A DNA stretch of 7,400 nt from Lachnospiraceae bacterium (GCA_016282215.1 JAEEKC010000363.1:1-7400), one strand, 5' to 3'. Shown: positions 1 through 7,267, numbered from the stretch's first letter. Notes: generated by a model from the sequence alone, not told the origin. Made by a program: numbers and translations.

Positions 1-1029
1 GACGAAGTGACGAAGAATTATCATAAGGGCATGATGGAAAAATTCGATGCTCTGATCGCGGGGGAAGGCTATCCCTGGAAACTCGAAGATATTCTGCCGA
101 AGGTTCTTCTGGCAGGCGACAAGGCAGGACAACTTACCGCCGAAGGCGCGGCGTTCCTGGATCCTGACGGAAATCTGGAAGCAGGCATTCCCCTTTGTCC
201 GCCGGAAGGCGACGCCGGAACCGGCATGGTAGCCACCAATTCCGTAGCAGTCAGGACCGGAAATGTTTCCGCCGGAACCTCCTTCTTTGCAATGGTCGTC
301 CTGGAGAGATCCTTAAAGGCCGTGCATGAAGAACTGGATATGGTCACCACCCCTTCGGGAGATGCGGTTGCCATGGCACACTGCAATAACGGAACCACGG
401 ACTTGAACGGCTGGGTGAATCTGTTCGGAGAATTTGCAAAAGGCTGCGGCAAAGACATGGATCCCGGCGAGCTTTACGGCATGCTGTACAACAAGGCACT
501 GGAAGGCGATCCGGACTGCGGCGGTCTGCTGGCTTACAACTATCACGCAGGAGAGGCCATCACCAATATCGCATCGGGACGTCCTATGTTCCTGCGTACG
601 CCGGATGCAAAGTTTACCCTTGCTAACTTTATGAGATCCCATCTGTATGCTTCCCTGGCAACGCTCAAGATCGGCTGCGATATCCTTCTCAAGGAAGAAA
701 ACGCAACGGTTGACAAGCTCTACGGCCACGGCGGATTCTTTAAGACCAAAGGCGTGGGCCAGAGAATGCTGGCTGCAGCGATGAATGCGCCGGTTGCAGT
801 CATGGAAACCGCAGGCGAGGGCGGTCCCTGGGGTATGGCGATCCTGGCAGACTATATGCTGAGCGGAAACGGCAGAGACCTTGGCGAATACCTGGAAAAA
901 GAGGTCTTTGCAGGTGCCAGCGGCGAAGTGATCGAGCCGTCGCCGGCGGATGTACGCGGTTTTGACAAGTATATTGAGGTCTACAAACGTACTCTTCCCG
1001 CACAGGAAGCAGCCGGAAAGCTGATGTAA
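1..1029 (+). CDS. FGGY-family carbohydrate kinase (xylulokinase/ribulokinase-like), C-terminal part
   Basis: This is the C-terminal part of a cytoplasmic sugar kinase that transfers phosphate from ATP to a pentose, ketose or related sugar. The frame is open to the left edge; a GTG at position 7 could be read as a start, but it has no ribosome binding site in view, and about 340 residues is too short for a family that usually runs near 500, so the real start lies upstream. Seen directly: a GNVSAGTS segment (259-282) resembling the nucleotide-binding part of the actin-like fold, and a GHGGFFKTKGVGQ segment (724-762) followed by a PVAVMETAGEGGPWGMA stretch, which matches the C-terminal FGGY pattern (GG.xK...Q followed by a small-residue E-GA helix). 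The stop is TAA at 1027-1029, followed by a terminator, so this is the last gene of its transcript. The substrate cannot be told from this part; L-ribulose, xylulose and L-fuculose are all possible. Family assignment is fairly sure, substrate is not. Confidence 0.8.
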   Translation, partial: DEVTKNYHKGMMEKFDALIAGEGYPWKLEDILPKVLLAGDKAGQLTAEGAAFLDPDGNLEAGIPLCPPEGDAGTGMVATNSVAVRTGNVSAGTSFFAMVVLERSLKAVHEELDMVTTPSGDAVAMAHCNNGTTDLNGWVNLFGEFAKGCGKDMDPGELYGMLYNKALEGDPDCGGLLAYNYHAGEAITNIASGRPMFLRTPDAKFTLANFMRSHLYASLATLKIGCDILLKEENATVDKLYGHGGFFKTKGVGQRMLAAAMNAPVAVMETAGEGGPWGMAILADYMLSGNGRDLGEYLEKEVFAGASGEVIEPSPADVRGFDKYIEVYKRTLPAQEAAGKLM

Positions 1030-1035
1030 ATAAAG

Positions 1036-1093
1036 AAAAAACACCGAAAACACCGAAAACGATAAAGTATATGTTGTGTTTTCGGTGTTTTTT
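1036..1093 (+). terminator. Rho-independent terminator of the sugar kinase gene, with a duplicated 5' arm
   Basis: The 3' arm 1076-1093 (core GTTTTCGGTGT plus a T run) pairs perfectly over 18 bases with 1036-1053, leaving a loop of about 22 bases. The core of the 5' arm, ACACCGAAA, is present twice in tandem (1041-1049 and 1050-1058), so the second copy can also pair with 1078-1091 in a shorter 13-14 bp hairpin with a 17-base loop. The T run at 1088-1094 supplies the U tract. It starts 7 bases after the kinase stop codon. Confidence 0.85.
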
Positions 1094-1102
1094 TGGTACA
1101 AT
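1074..1102 (+). promoter_or_regulatory. Probable sigma-A promoter of glgP, overlapping the upstream terminator
   Basis: A -35-like TTGTGT (1074-1079) lies 17 bases before TACAAT (1097-1102), which carries an extended -10 TGG (1094-1096). Transcription would start near 1109, about 73 bases before the glgP start codon. The -35 and spacer sit inside the 3' arm and U tract of the preceding terminator. The -10 is strong and the -35 matches consensus only in its TTG. Confidence 0.5.
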
Positions 1103-1181
1103 CTGTTGTGGGTGTTTGTTCAAAAACACATGTATATTTTGAGAAAAAAGAAATTGTAAGCTGATTTCCAAGGAGGACCCT

Positions 1182-3692
1182 ATGGCGGCAAAGAAAACAA
1201 CGATTCCTACTTCATCGACCTTTGACAAGGAACTTTTTAAGCGCAGCGTACTTTACAATGTACGTACGCTTTACAGGAAGACCATGGAAGAGGCCAGTCC
1301 CCAGCAGATTTTCCAGGCGGTTGCCTATGCGGTAAAAGACCAGATCGTAGAAAACTGGATGGAGACCCAGAAACAATATGAGAAAAAAGATCCCAAGACA
1401 GTGTACTATCTGTCCATGGAGTTTTTGATGGGCCGTGCCCTTGGCAATGACCTGATCAATATGCAGGCCTATGAGCAGGCAAAAGAAGCACTTGAGGAAC
1501 TCGGCGTGGACATTAACGCAGTAGAGGATCAGGAGCCCGATGCAGCCCTCGGTAACGGCGGTCTTGGCCGACTGGCAGCCTGCTTCCTTGATTCCCTGGC
1601 AACCCTCGGCTATGCGGCATACGGCTGCGGTATCCGTTATCGCTATGGTATGTTCAAGCAGAAGATCGTAGACGGTTTTCAGGTAGAAGTTCCCGATAAC
1701 TGGCTGGTAGACGGTAATCCCCTGGAACTGCGTCGTCCGGAATATGCAAAAGAAGTAAAGTTCGGCGGCTATGTTTCCGTTTTCCAGGATGAGACCGGAC
1801 GCAGCCATTTCCGTCAGGAAGGTTATCAGTCGGTAACGGCGATCCCTTACGATATGCCCATCGTCGGCTATGGCAACGGCATTGTGAACACCCTGCGTGT
1901 ATGGGATGCACAGCCGGTTGAGTGCTTCCAGCTCGATTCCTTTGACAAGGGTGATTATCACAAAGCGGTTGAACAGGAAAATCTGGCAAGAAACATCGTC
2001 GAAGTGCTTTATCCCAATGACAATCATTATGCAGGAAAAGAGCTTCGCTTAAAACAGCAGTACTTCTTCATCTCCGCCTCCGTTCAGGAAGCGGTTGCCA
2101 AGTACATGCGCAACCACAGCGATATCAAGAAATTCTATGAAAAAGTAACCTTCCAGCTCAACGATACCCATCCGACGGTAGCCATTGCAGAGCTGATGCG
2201 TATTTTGATGGATGAGTATTATCTGACCTGGGATGAGGCGTGGACAGTGACCACCAAGACCTGTGCTTACACCAACCACACCATCATGTCCGAAGCACTT
2301 GAAAAATGGCCGATCGAACTGTTCTCAAGGCTGCTGCCGAGAATTTATCAGATCGTGGAAGAGATCAACCGCCGCTTTGTTCTGGAGATCGAAGCAAGAT
2401 ATCCGGGCAATCAGGAAAAGATCCGCAAGATGGCGATCATTTATGACGGACAGGTGAAGATGGCGCACCTTGCTATCGCATCCGGCTATTCCGTCAACGG
2501 TGTGGCAAGGCTTCATACCGAGATTTTGAAGAATCAGGAACTGAAGGACTTCTACGAGATGATGCCGGAGAAGTTCAACAACAAGACAAACGGTATTACC
2601 CAGAGACGTTTCCTGCTGCATGGCAATCCGCTTTTGGCAGAATGGGTTACCGCTCATGTGGGCGCTGACTGGATCACTGATCTGCCGAAGATCAAGAAGC
2701 TGGCAGTATATGCGGATGACGAGAAAGCACAGCATGAATTTTTGAATATCAAATATCAGAACAAGGTTCGCCTGGCTAAATACATTTTGGAGCATAACGG
2801 TATCGAAGTTGATCCGAGATCCATCTTTGATGTACAGGTGAAGAGACTGCATGAGTACAAGAGACAGCTGATGAACATCCTTCACATCATGTATCTGTAC
2901 AATGAACTGAAGGAAAATCCGGAAATGGATTTCTATCCCCGTACCTTTATCTTCGGTGCCAAGGCAGCTGCCGGTTATAAGAATGCAAAACTGACCATCA
3001 AACTGATCAACTCCGTAGCAGATGTGATCAACAATGATGATTCCATCGACGGCAAGATCAAGGTTGTATTCATTGAAGATTATAAAGTATCCATTGCTGA
3101 GTGGATTTTTGCGGCAGCGGATGTATCCGAGCAGATTTCCACGGCATCCAAGGAGGCATCCGGAACCAGTAACATGAAGTTCATGCTCAACGGTGCCATC
3201 ACCCTCGGTACCATGGATGGCGCGAATGTGGAGATCGTGGAAGAAGTCGGCGAAGACAATGCCTTTATCTTTGGTCTGACCTCTGACAAGGTTATCGCTT
3301 ATGAGAACAACGGCGGATATGATCCTATGCAGATCTTTAACTCCGACCCGGATATCCGCAAAGTCCTGATGCAGCTGATCAACGGAACCTATGCTGCAGA
3401 TACGGAACTTTTCCGCGACCTGTACAATTCACTGCTGAACACCCTGTCAACCTCCAGGGCAGATACCTACTTCATTTTGAAGGATTTCAAGCCTTATGCA
3501 AGGGCACAGAAGGAAGTGGAGAAGGCTTACAGAGACGAGTCAGGCTGGGCAAGATCTGCGATCCTGAACATCGCACACAGCGGCAAGTTCACCTCCGACC
3601 GTACCATCCAGCAGTATGTGGATGAGATCTGGCATCTTGACAAGGTGACCCTTCCGAAGAAAAAAGCTCCGTCCAAGAAGACAGAAGGCTGA
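1182..3692 (+). CDS. glgP: Glycogen/maltodextrin phosphorylase
   Basis: Cytoplasmic, pyridoxal-phosphate-dependent enzyme (GT35 family) that removes glucose units from the non-reducing ends of glycogen or maltodextrin with inorganic phosphate, giving glucose-1-phosphate. At 836 residues it is close to full family length. Visible motifs in order: YYLSMEFLMGR near residue 80, NGGLGRLAACFLDS near 125, TNHTIMSEALE with the active-site His at 366, NGITQRRFLL, KRLHEYKRQ with Lys554, Arg555 and Lys560 (phosphate/PLP contacts), and EASGTSNMKFMLNGA whose Lys666 is the Schiff-base lysine. These match rabbit muscle Lys568, Arg569, Lys574 and Lys680 at a constant offset of 14. The start is fixed by AGGAGG at 1171-1176, 5 bases before the ATG. 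The C-terminus ends in a short lysine-rich tail. It appears monocistronic: promoter near 1074-1102, terminator at 3721-3752. Glycogen versus maltodextrin preference (GlgP or MalP) cannot be told from sequence. No regulatory phosphorylation site is evident. Confidence 0.97.
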   Translation: MAAKKTTIPTSSTFDKELFKRSVLYNVRTLYRKTMEEASPQQIFQAVAYAVKDQIVENWMETQKQYEKKDPKTVYYLSMEFLMGRALGNDLINMQAYEQAKEALEELGVDINAVEDQEPDAALGNGGLGRLAACFLDSLATLGYAAYGCGIRYRYGMFKQKIVDGFQVEVPDNWLVDGNPLELRRPEYAKEVKFGGYVSVFQDETGRSHFRQEGYQSVTAIPYDMPIVGYGNGIVNTLRVWDAQPVECFQLDSFDKGDYHKAVEQENLARNIVEVLYPNDNHYAGKELRLKQQYFFISASVQEAVAKYMRNHSDIKKFYEKVTFQLNDTHPTVAIAELMRILMDEYYLTWDEAWTVTTKTCAYTNHTIMSEALEKWPIELFSRLLPRIYQIVEEINRRFVLEIEARYPGNQEKIRKMAIIYDGQVKMAHLAIASGYSVNGVARLHTEILKNQELKDFYEMMPEKFNNKTNGITQRRFLLHGNPLLAEWVTAHVGADWITDLPKIKKLAVYADDEKAQHEFLNIKYQNKVRLAKYILEHNGIEVDPRSIFDVQVKRLHEYKRQLMNILHIMYLYNELKENPEMDFYPRTFIFGAKAAAGYKNAKLTIKLINSVADVINNDDSIDGKIKVVFIEDYKVSIAEWIFAAADVSEQISTASKEASGTSNMKFMLNGAITLGTMDGANVEIVEEVGEDNAFIFGLTSDKVIAYENNGGYDPMQIFNSDPDIRKVLMQLINGTYAADTELFRDLYNSLLNTLSTSRADTYFILKDFKPYARAQKEVEKAYRDESGWARSAILNIAHSGKFTSDRTIQQYVDEIWHLDKVTLPKKKAPSKKTEG

Positions 3693-3700
3693 GAGAAATC

Positions 3701-3720
3701 GTAAAAACTGATATGAAAAC
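3701..3720 (+). repeat. GATATGAAAA intergenic motif, copy A
   Basis: Starts 9 bases after the glgP stop and abuts the terminator hairpin. It matches copy B (5017-5036) at 16 of 20 positions, with the differences confined to four adjacent bases in the middle (AACT instead of GTGC); GTAAA and GATATGAAAAC are identical. Function unknown. Confidence 0.5.
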
Positions 3721-3752
3721 AAAAACCCGGATCTGAACGATTCGGGTTTTTT
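3721..3752. terminator. Bidirectional terminator between glgP and the convergent Uma2 gene
   Basis: AAAAACCCG (3721-3729) pairs with CGGGTTTTT (3743-3751), extended by a G-U and an A-T pair, around a 9-base loop (3732-3740). A T run at 3747-3752 serves glgP, and the A-rich 5' side (3715-3725, with one C interruption) serves as the U tract for the minus-strand gene, whose stop codon is at 3796-3798. One hairpin therefore ends both converging transcripts. Confidence 0.85.
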
Positions 3753-3795
3753 ATGTGGGGGACGATTTGAAAAAATAAACAAAACCAGGAAGGCT

Positions 3796-4626
3796 TCAGA
3801 AATCTTCTCCAAACGCTGTTACCAGCTCATCGTAGATCTCCTGAAAATCGATGGTGATCTGTCCGTCATAAATCGTGACCGGGATCCGGTCATGGAAGGT
3901 GTAGGTGCAAAGCTGCAAGTCGTCCGTAAAATCATAGCAGTAAACCTTACGATACTTGGGATCCACGATCCAGTATTCCCTGACGCCGGCATTTTTGTAC
4001 TTGTTCAGCTTCAGCACCATATCATGGCTGCGGGATGAGGGGGAGAGGATCTCGATGATAAAAGCAGGGGCACCGATGATGCTTTTCCCATCGCCCTGCT
4101 GATCCTTATCGCAAATGATAAACAGATCGGGCTGCAGCATGGTTTTGTTATCGCCGTCAAGCTGAACATCACAGGGTGACTGATATACTCTGCAATTACC
4201 CTTGTTCTTTTTGATGGATAACTTAAGTTGGATGAATAAATCGCCGAGGATTTCCTGATGAACCAGCCGGGGAGAGGCCATGTTGTAAAAGATGCCGTCA
4301 ATGAGTTCAACCCGCACATCATCAGGAAGTGCGTAGTAATCATCCAAGGTATAGCTGCCGTCTGTTTTGTCCGGAATCTTCTCTGCTGATGACCCTTCCA
4401 TATAATGAGAGGCTTCGTTTACATGCATGGGAGGACGATCAGATCCTTCAGTTGCATCTGTATGCAGAAAAGCCTTCGCCAGTTTCTTTAATGTCTGCTC
4501 CCTCGGATGAGTGATATCACCGAATACCTTCTGGACAGTGCTGATAGGTACTCCGCTTTTGTCGGCAATGGTCTGGTGGGAATAGCCATATTGCACTTTC
4601 AGTCGTTTCATTTCATCTAATAACAT
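3796..4626 (-). CDS. Helix-turn-helix / Uma2 (DUF820) family nuclease-like protein
   Basis: A 276-residue soluble protein in two parts. Residues about 2-52 look like an XRE/Cro-type helix-turn-helix (HQTIADKSGVPISTVQKVF, then TLKKLAKAF). After a polar linker (about 53-90), residues about 91-225 match the Uma2/DUF820 family: VELIDG with Glu107 and Asp110, LQPDLFI with Asp167, FIIEILSPSS with Glu192, D-x3-K-x3-Y with Lys206, then AGVREYWIVDP. Asp167, Glu192 and Lys206 form the expected PD-(D/E)XK active-site set, so the fold looks catalytically intact. Family knowledge: Uma2 proteins are widespread, have a restriction-endonuclease-like fold, and mostly lack a known target. The ATG at 4624-4626 is supported by an AGGAG site (complement of 4636-4640) 9 bases upstream. 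It is alone on its strand, converges on glgP and shares its terminator. DNA binding and cleavage are inferred. Domain assignment is confident; biological role is unknown. Confidence 0.88.
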   Translation of the reverse strand: MLLDEMKRLKVQYGYSHQTIADKSGVPISTVQKVFGDITHPREQTLKKLAKAFLHTDATEGSDRPPMHVNEASHYMEGSSAEKIPDKTDGSYTLDDYYALPDDVRVELIDGIFYNMASPRLVHQEILGDLFIQLKLSIKKNKGNCRVYQSPCDVQLDGDNKTMLQPDLFIICDKDQQGDGKSIIGAPAFIIEILSPSSRSHDMVLKLNKYKNAGVREYWIVDPKYRKVYCYDFTDDLQLCTYTFHDRIPVTIYDGQITIDFQEIYDELVTAFGEDF

Positions 4627-4742
4627 GGGGGTTGTCTCCTGCTATCTGAATTTATCATCGTTTTTCCGGCATTGAGTATTGTACCGGACTATAACACTGC
4701 CTTCGTATCAATTCAGCAGTTTTGGTTTTTCATTCTGCAACT

Positions 4743-4771
4743 ATTGTATCACTTGGATATCTTGTTTACAA
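4743..4771 (-). promoter_or_regulatory. Sigma-A promoter candidate for the Uma2 gene (proximal)
   Basis: On the minus strand TTGTAA (4771-4766) is followed by a 17-base spacer and TACAAT (4748-4743), with an extended -10 TGA directly before it. Predicted start of transcription is near 4736, giving a leader of about 110 bases before the ATG at 4626. It is the best-scoring promoter by eye in this gap. Confidence 0.6.
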
Positions 4772-4805
4772 CCACTATCTTTCCTTTTTCTAAAAAACTT
4801 GCCAG

Positions 4806-4834
4806 ATTCTATCCACAAAATCGCCTTTTTGCAA
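4806..4834 (-). promoter_or_regulatory. Sigma-A promoter candidate for the Uma2 gene (distal)
   Basis: On the minus strand TTGCAA (4834-4829), a 17-base spacer and TAGAAT (4811-4806). Transcription would start near 4799, about 170 bases before the Uma2 start codon and in tandem with the proximal promoter. No other minus-strand gene is available for it to serve. Confidence 0.45.
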
Positions 4835-4874
4835 TTCCAAACGAGAGCAATTTAACGAAAGTGTATATGCATAA

Positions 4875-4913
4875 GCGACATTTTTTTGAGAATGTCAACA
4901 TTTCTGCGACATT
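4875..4913. promoter_or_regulatory. GACATT/AATGTC half-site cluster, possible operator
   Basis: GCGACATT occurs twice as a direct repeat 31 bases apart (4875-4882 and 4906-4913). Between them lies AATGTC (4891-4896), which forms an inverted repeat with both: GACATT-N8-AATGTC and AATGTC-N11-GACATT. Three half-sites of alternating orientation suggest a binding region for a dimeric regulator, upstream of the exporter gene and behind the Uma2 promoters. The factor is unknown and no regulator gene lies next to it; chance in AT-rich DNA is possible. Confidence 0.3.
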
Positions 4914-5016
4914 CATTCCATATTGCGTCTTCTTTTTTGGAGACAAATGACTATACTCTGTGGTGAACGAGGGGAAAGCCATAGAACACGTGGATGCAGA
5001 AAAAATAACTGGTAAC

Positions 5017-5036
5017 GTAAAGTGCGATATGAAAAC
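5017..5036 (+). repeat. GATATGAAAA intergenic motif, copy B (exporter leader)
   Basis: GTAAAG-TG-CGATATGAAAAC, ending 42 bases before the exporter ATG. Downstream it is followed by ACAAATAAT (5053-5061) and the purine-rich ribosome binding region, the same order of elements as in the leader at 7244-7311. Role unknown; position suggests a leader or promoter element. Confidence 0.55.
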
Positions 5037-5078
5037 TGGTCGCCTATAAATCACAAATAATCAGAAAGAGATGATCGT

Positions 5079-7178
5079 ATGAAACAACTCGCAAAAGGAA
5101 TCGTAAAGACAAGATTTTTGATCCTGATCATAGCGCTGGCGCTTTTGGTGCCCTCGGCGATCGGGTATTTTTCAACCCGTATTAATTATGATGTGCTGGC
5201 ATATCTGCCAAAAGACATCGATACCATGGTGGGGCAGGATATCCTGAAAGAGGATTTCGGGACAGGGGCTTTTTCCATGGTGGTTGTGGAAGGCCTGCCG
5301 TTTAAGGATGTTTCGAAACTGAAAGAAAAAGTGGAGGATGTGGAGCATGTCAAAAAAGTACTCTGGTATGACAGTTTCGCAGATATCTCTATCCCGACAG
5401 AGATGCTGCCGGACAGACTGCAAAAAGCATTCGCAAACGGCGATGCGACCATGATGATCGTCCTGTTCGATACAGGTACCAGCGAAGATGCCACCATGGA
5501 TGCGATCCGTGAGATCCGAAGCCGCACGGCAGGGCAGTGCTTTATCAGCGGCATGAGCGCCATCGTAACGGACACCAAGGATCTGTCGGATCAGGAAACC
5601 CCGGTCTATGTGCTGATCGCGGTTGTGCTTTCCGCCATTGTCCTGTCACTGACCATGGACAGCTTTATGATCCCGCTGTTTTTCCTGCTTTCCATCGGCA
5701 TGGCGATCATTTATAACCTCGGTTCCAACGTATTTTTGGGGGAGATCTCCTATATCACAAAGGCTCTGGCAGCGGTGCTGCAACTCGGTGTGACCATGGA
5801 TTATTCCATTTTCCTCTGGCACAGCTACGAGGAGATGCAGGAGCGGTTTTCCGATAAAAAAGAGGCCATGGCGGAAGCAATCCACGCAACCTTCACTTCC
5901 GTTATCGGTTCATCGGTTACCACGGTTGCAGGGTTTATTGCACTTTGCTTTATGAGTTTTACATTGGGCCTGGATCTCGGGATCGTGATGGCGAAGGGCG
6001 TGCTCATCGGCGTGCTGTGCTGCATCACGGTGCTGCCTTCCATGATCCTGGTATTTGACAAGGTGATCGAAAAGACGAAACATAAGCCGATGATCCCGCA
6101 ATTTCGGATCTCGGGTTTTGTGACAAAGCATTATAAACTCATTGCTCTCGTTTTTGTCCTGCTTTGGATCCCGGCGGTGATCGGCTATAAGGGAACCGGC
6201 GTTTACTACAAACTGGACGCGTCCCTGCCGGAGGATCTGCCGAGTATTCAGGCAAACGAAGCGCTGGGCGAGCATTTTTCCATGAACACCATGCACCTGA
6301 TCCTGTTGGACGACGCGCTGCCGAAAAAGCAGAAGATGGAGATGGCAGAAAAGATCGAGAAGATCGACGGGGTCAAAGCTGTGCTGGGCATTGATTCACT
6401 GGTAGGACCGGCTATTCCGGATGAGATGATTCCGCAGGCGCTGAAGGATGAACTTCGAAGCGGCGGCCGGGAACTTTGGATGATCACCTCAGAATACGAG
6501 GTGGCTTCGAATGAGGTAAACGCCCAGTGCGATGCCATTGAGGATGTGATCAAACAGTACGACCAAAGCGGTCTGCTGATCGGCGAGGCACCCTGTACGC
6601 GGGATCTGATCAAGATCACGGATAAGGATTTTGCCACGGTTTCGGCGGTTTCCATCGGTGTGATCTTTGTCATCATCTTCTTCGTATTCCAGTCGATTTC
6701 ACTGCCGGTGATCCTGGTCACTACTATCGAGTTTGCGATCTTCGTGAACATGGGGATCCCGTATTACACCGGCTCGACGCTGCCCTTTGTGGCATCCATC
6801 GTCATCGGTACGATCCAGCTCGGATCTACCGTGGATTATGCGATTTTGATGACAAACCGCTATAAGGTGGAGAGGATAGCAGGGCAGGATAAGATGACCG
6901 CAGTCCGCCTGGCACATGAGGCATCCGTGCAATCGGTATTTGTCAGTGCCATGAGCTTTTTTGCCGCCACCATCGGCGTCGGATTGTATTCCAATATTGA
7001 TATGATCTCGCAGCTTTGCACCCTGATGGCCAGAGGCGCCATCATCAGCATGCTGACCGTGCTTTTGGTGCTGCCGAGCATGCTCATCATCTTCGATAGA
7101 CTGATCATACATACGACGGTGGGGATGCGCAGAAACCCTGACAACAGCAGCAAGCCCCTGGTTGAGCGTGTAGTGTGA
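5079..7178 (+). CDS. MMPL/RND-family membrane exporter
   Basis: A 699-residue integral membrane transporter of the RND superfamily, MMPL type, expected to export lipids or hydrophobic compounds using the proton gradient. It has the duplicated RND architecture: a membrane helix at about 12-31, an extracytoplasmic loop to about 174, five helices to about 327, then a seventh helix at 352-370, a second loop to about 519 and five more helices to about 672. The halves still resemble each other: YLPKDI and SLPEDL after the first helix of each half, and IPTEMLPDRLQ and IPDEMIPQALK in the loops. The conserved proton-relay type motif appears twice, as GVTMDYSIF (Asp241) and GSTVDYAIL (Asp586). Length is typical for Firmicute MMPL proteins. 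The ATG at 5079 follows a weak AAAGAG site (5065-5070). An upstream ATG at 5071 reads only three codons before a TGA overlapping the true start. No partner gene or local regulator is visible, so the substrate is unknown. Confidence 0.93.
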   Translation: MKQLAKGIVKTRFLILIIALALLVPSAIGYFSTRINYDVLAYLPKDIDTMVGQDILKEDFGTGAFSMVVVEGLPFKDVSKLKEKVEDVEHVKKVLWYDSFADISIPTEMLPDRLQKAFANGDATMMIVLFDTGTSEDATMDAIREIRSRTAGQCFISGMSAIVTDTKDLSDQETPVYVLIAVVLSAIVLSLTMDSFMIPLFFLLSIGMAIIYNLGSNVFLGEISYITKALAAVLQLGVTMDYSIFLWHSYEEMQERFSDKKEAMAEAIHATFTSVIGSSVTTVAGFIALCFMSFTLGLDLGIVMAKGVLIGVLCCITVLPSMILVFDKVIEKTKHKPMIPQFRISGFVTKHYKLIALVFVLLWIPAVIGYKGTGVYYKLDASLPEDLPSIQANEALGEHFSMNTMHLILLDDALPKKQKMEMAEKIEKIDGVKAVLGIDSLVGPAIPDEMIPQALKDELRSGGRELWMITSEYEVASNEVNAQCDAIEDVIKQYDQSGLLIGEAPCTRDLIKITDKDFATVSAVSIGVIFVIIFFVFQSISLPVILVTTIEFAIFVNMGIPYYTGSTLPFVASIVIGTIQLGSTVDYAILMTNRYKVERIAGQDKMTAVRLAHEASVQSVFVSAMSFFAATIGVGLYSNIDMISQLCTLMARGAIISMLTVLLVLPSMLIIFDRLIIHTTVGMRRNPDNSSKPLVERVV

Positions 7179-7193
7179 AGACCGATATGAGAA
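7170..7193 (+). repeat. GATATGAAAA intergenic motif, copy C1 (overlaps exporter stop)
   Basis: Matches copy C2 (7244-7267) at 21 of 24 positions, beginning GTAGTGTGAAG. The exporter stop codon TGA (7176-7178) falls inside it, so the last codons of the gene form part of the motif. Start-to-start distance to C2 is 74 bases. Confidence 0.55.
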
Positions 7194-7243
7194 TGCGGAA
7201 CTGCTTAACGATGAATTAATGAACACTGGTATTGCAATGAAAG

Positions 7244-7267
7244 GTAGTGTAAAGCCCGATATGAAAA
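7244..7267 (+). repeat. GATATGAAAA intergenic motif, copy C2 (right-end leader)
   Basis: GTAGTGTAAAG-CC-CGATATGAAAA. As in copy B, ACAAATAAT follows (7281-7289), then a purine-rich GGAAGAGGG (7295-7303) and an ATG at 7312, about 44 bases after the motif. The leader therefore parallels that of the exporter gene. Confidence 0.55.

Larger units (their letters stand above)
4627..5078. other. 452-base AT-rich divergent intergenic region
   Basis: This gap separates the minus-strand Uma2 gene from the plus-strand exporter gene. It holds two minus-strand promoter candidates, a cluster of GACATT half-sites and a copy of the repeated GATATG motif, each listed separately. A lone TACAAT on the minus strand (complement of 4678-4683) lacks a matching -35. 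On the plus strand a TATACT at 4952-4957 could be a -10 for the exporter, but no good -35 lies 16-18 bases upstream. A TATAAA at 5045-5050 has the same problem. The open frame at 4672-4950 starts with TTG, has no ribosome binding site and reads as low-complexity hydrophobic sequence, so I do not call it. No RNA gene is recognisable. Confidence 0.6.

Noticed and set aside
7..9. GTG at position 7 as the kinase start codon
   Set aside because: The frame is open to the left edge, the product would be well short of the family length, and there is no visible ribosome binding site.
313..1101. 262-codon minus-strand frame opposite the kinase gene
   Set aside because: Antisense shadow of a clear kinase gene, running through the terminator hairpin; no ribosome binding site or recognisable motif.
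4672..4950. 92-codon plus-strand open frame between the Uma2 and exporter genes
   Set aside because: TTG start without a ribosome binding site, low-complexity Phe/Ile-rich product typical of AT-rich non-coding DNA, and it spans the minus-strand promoters.
4947..5015. 22-codon frame starting ATG at 4947 after a GGAG site, ending just before motif copy B
   Set aside because: Spacing of only 4 bases to the GGAG, arginine-rich composition with no recognisable features, and no comparative support. It could be a leader peptide but cannot be argued from this window.
7182..7262. CCGATAT in motif copies as the -10 of a flagellar-type (sigma-28/SigD) promoter
   Set aside because: CCGATAT resembles the GCCGATAT -10, but no TAAA -35 lies about 15 bases upstream in any copy; the nearby TAAA in B and C2 is only a few bases away.
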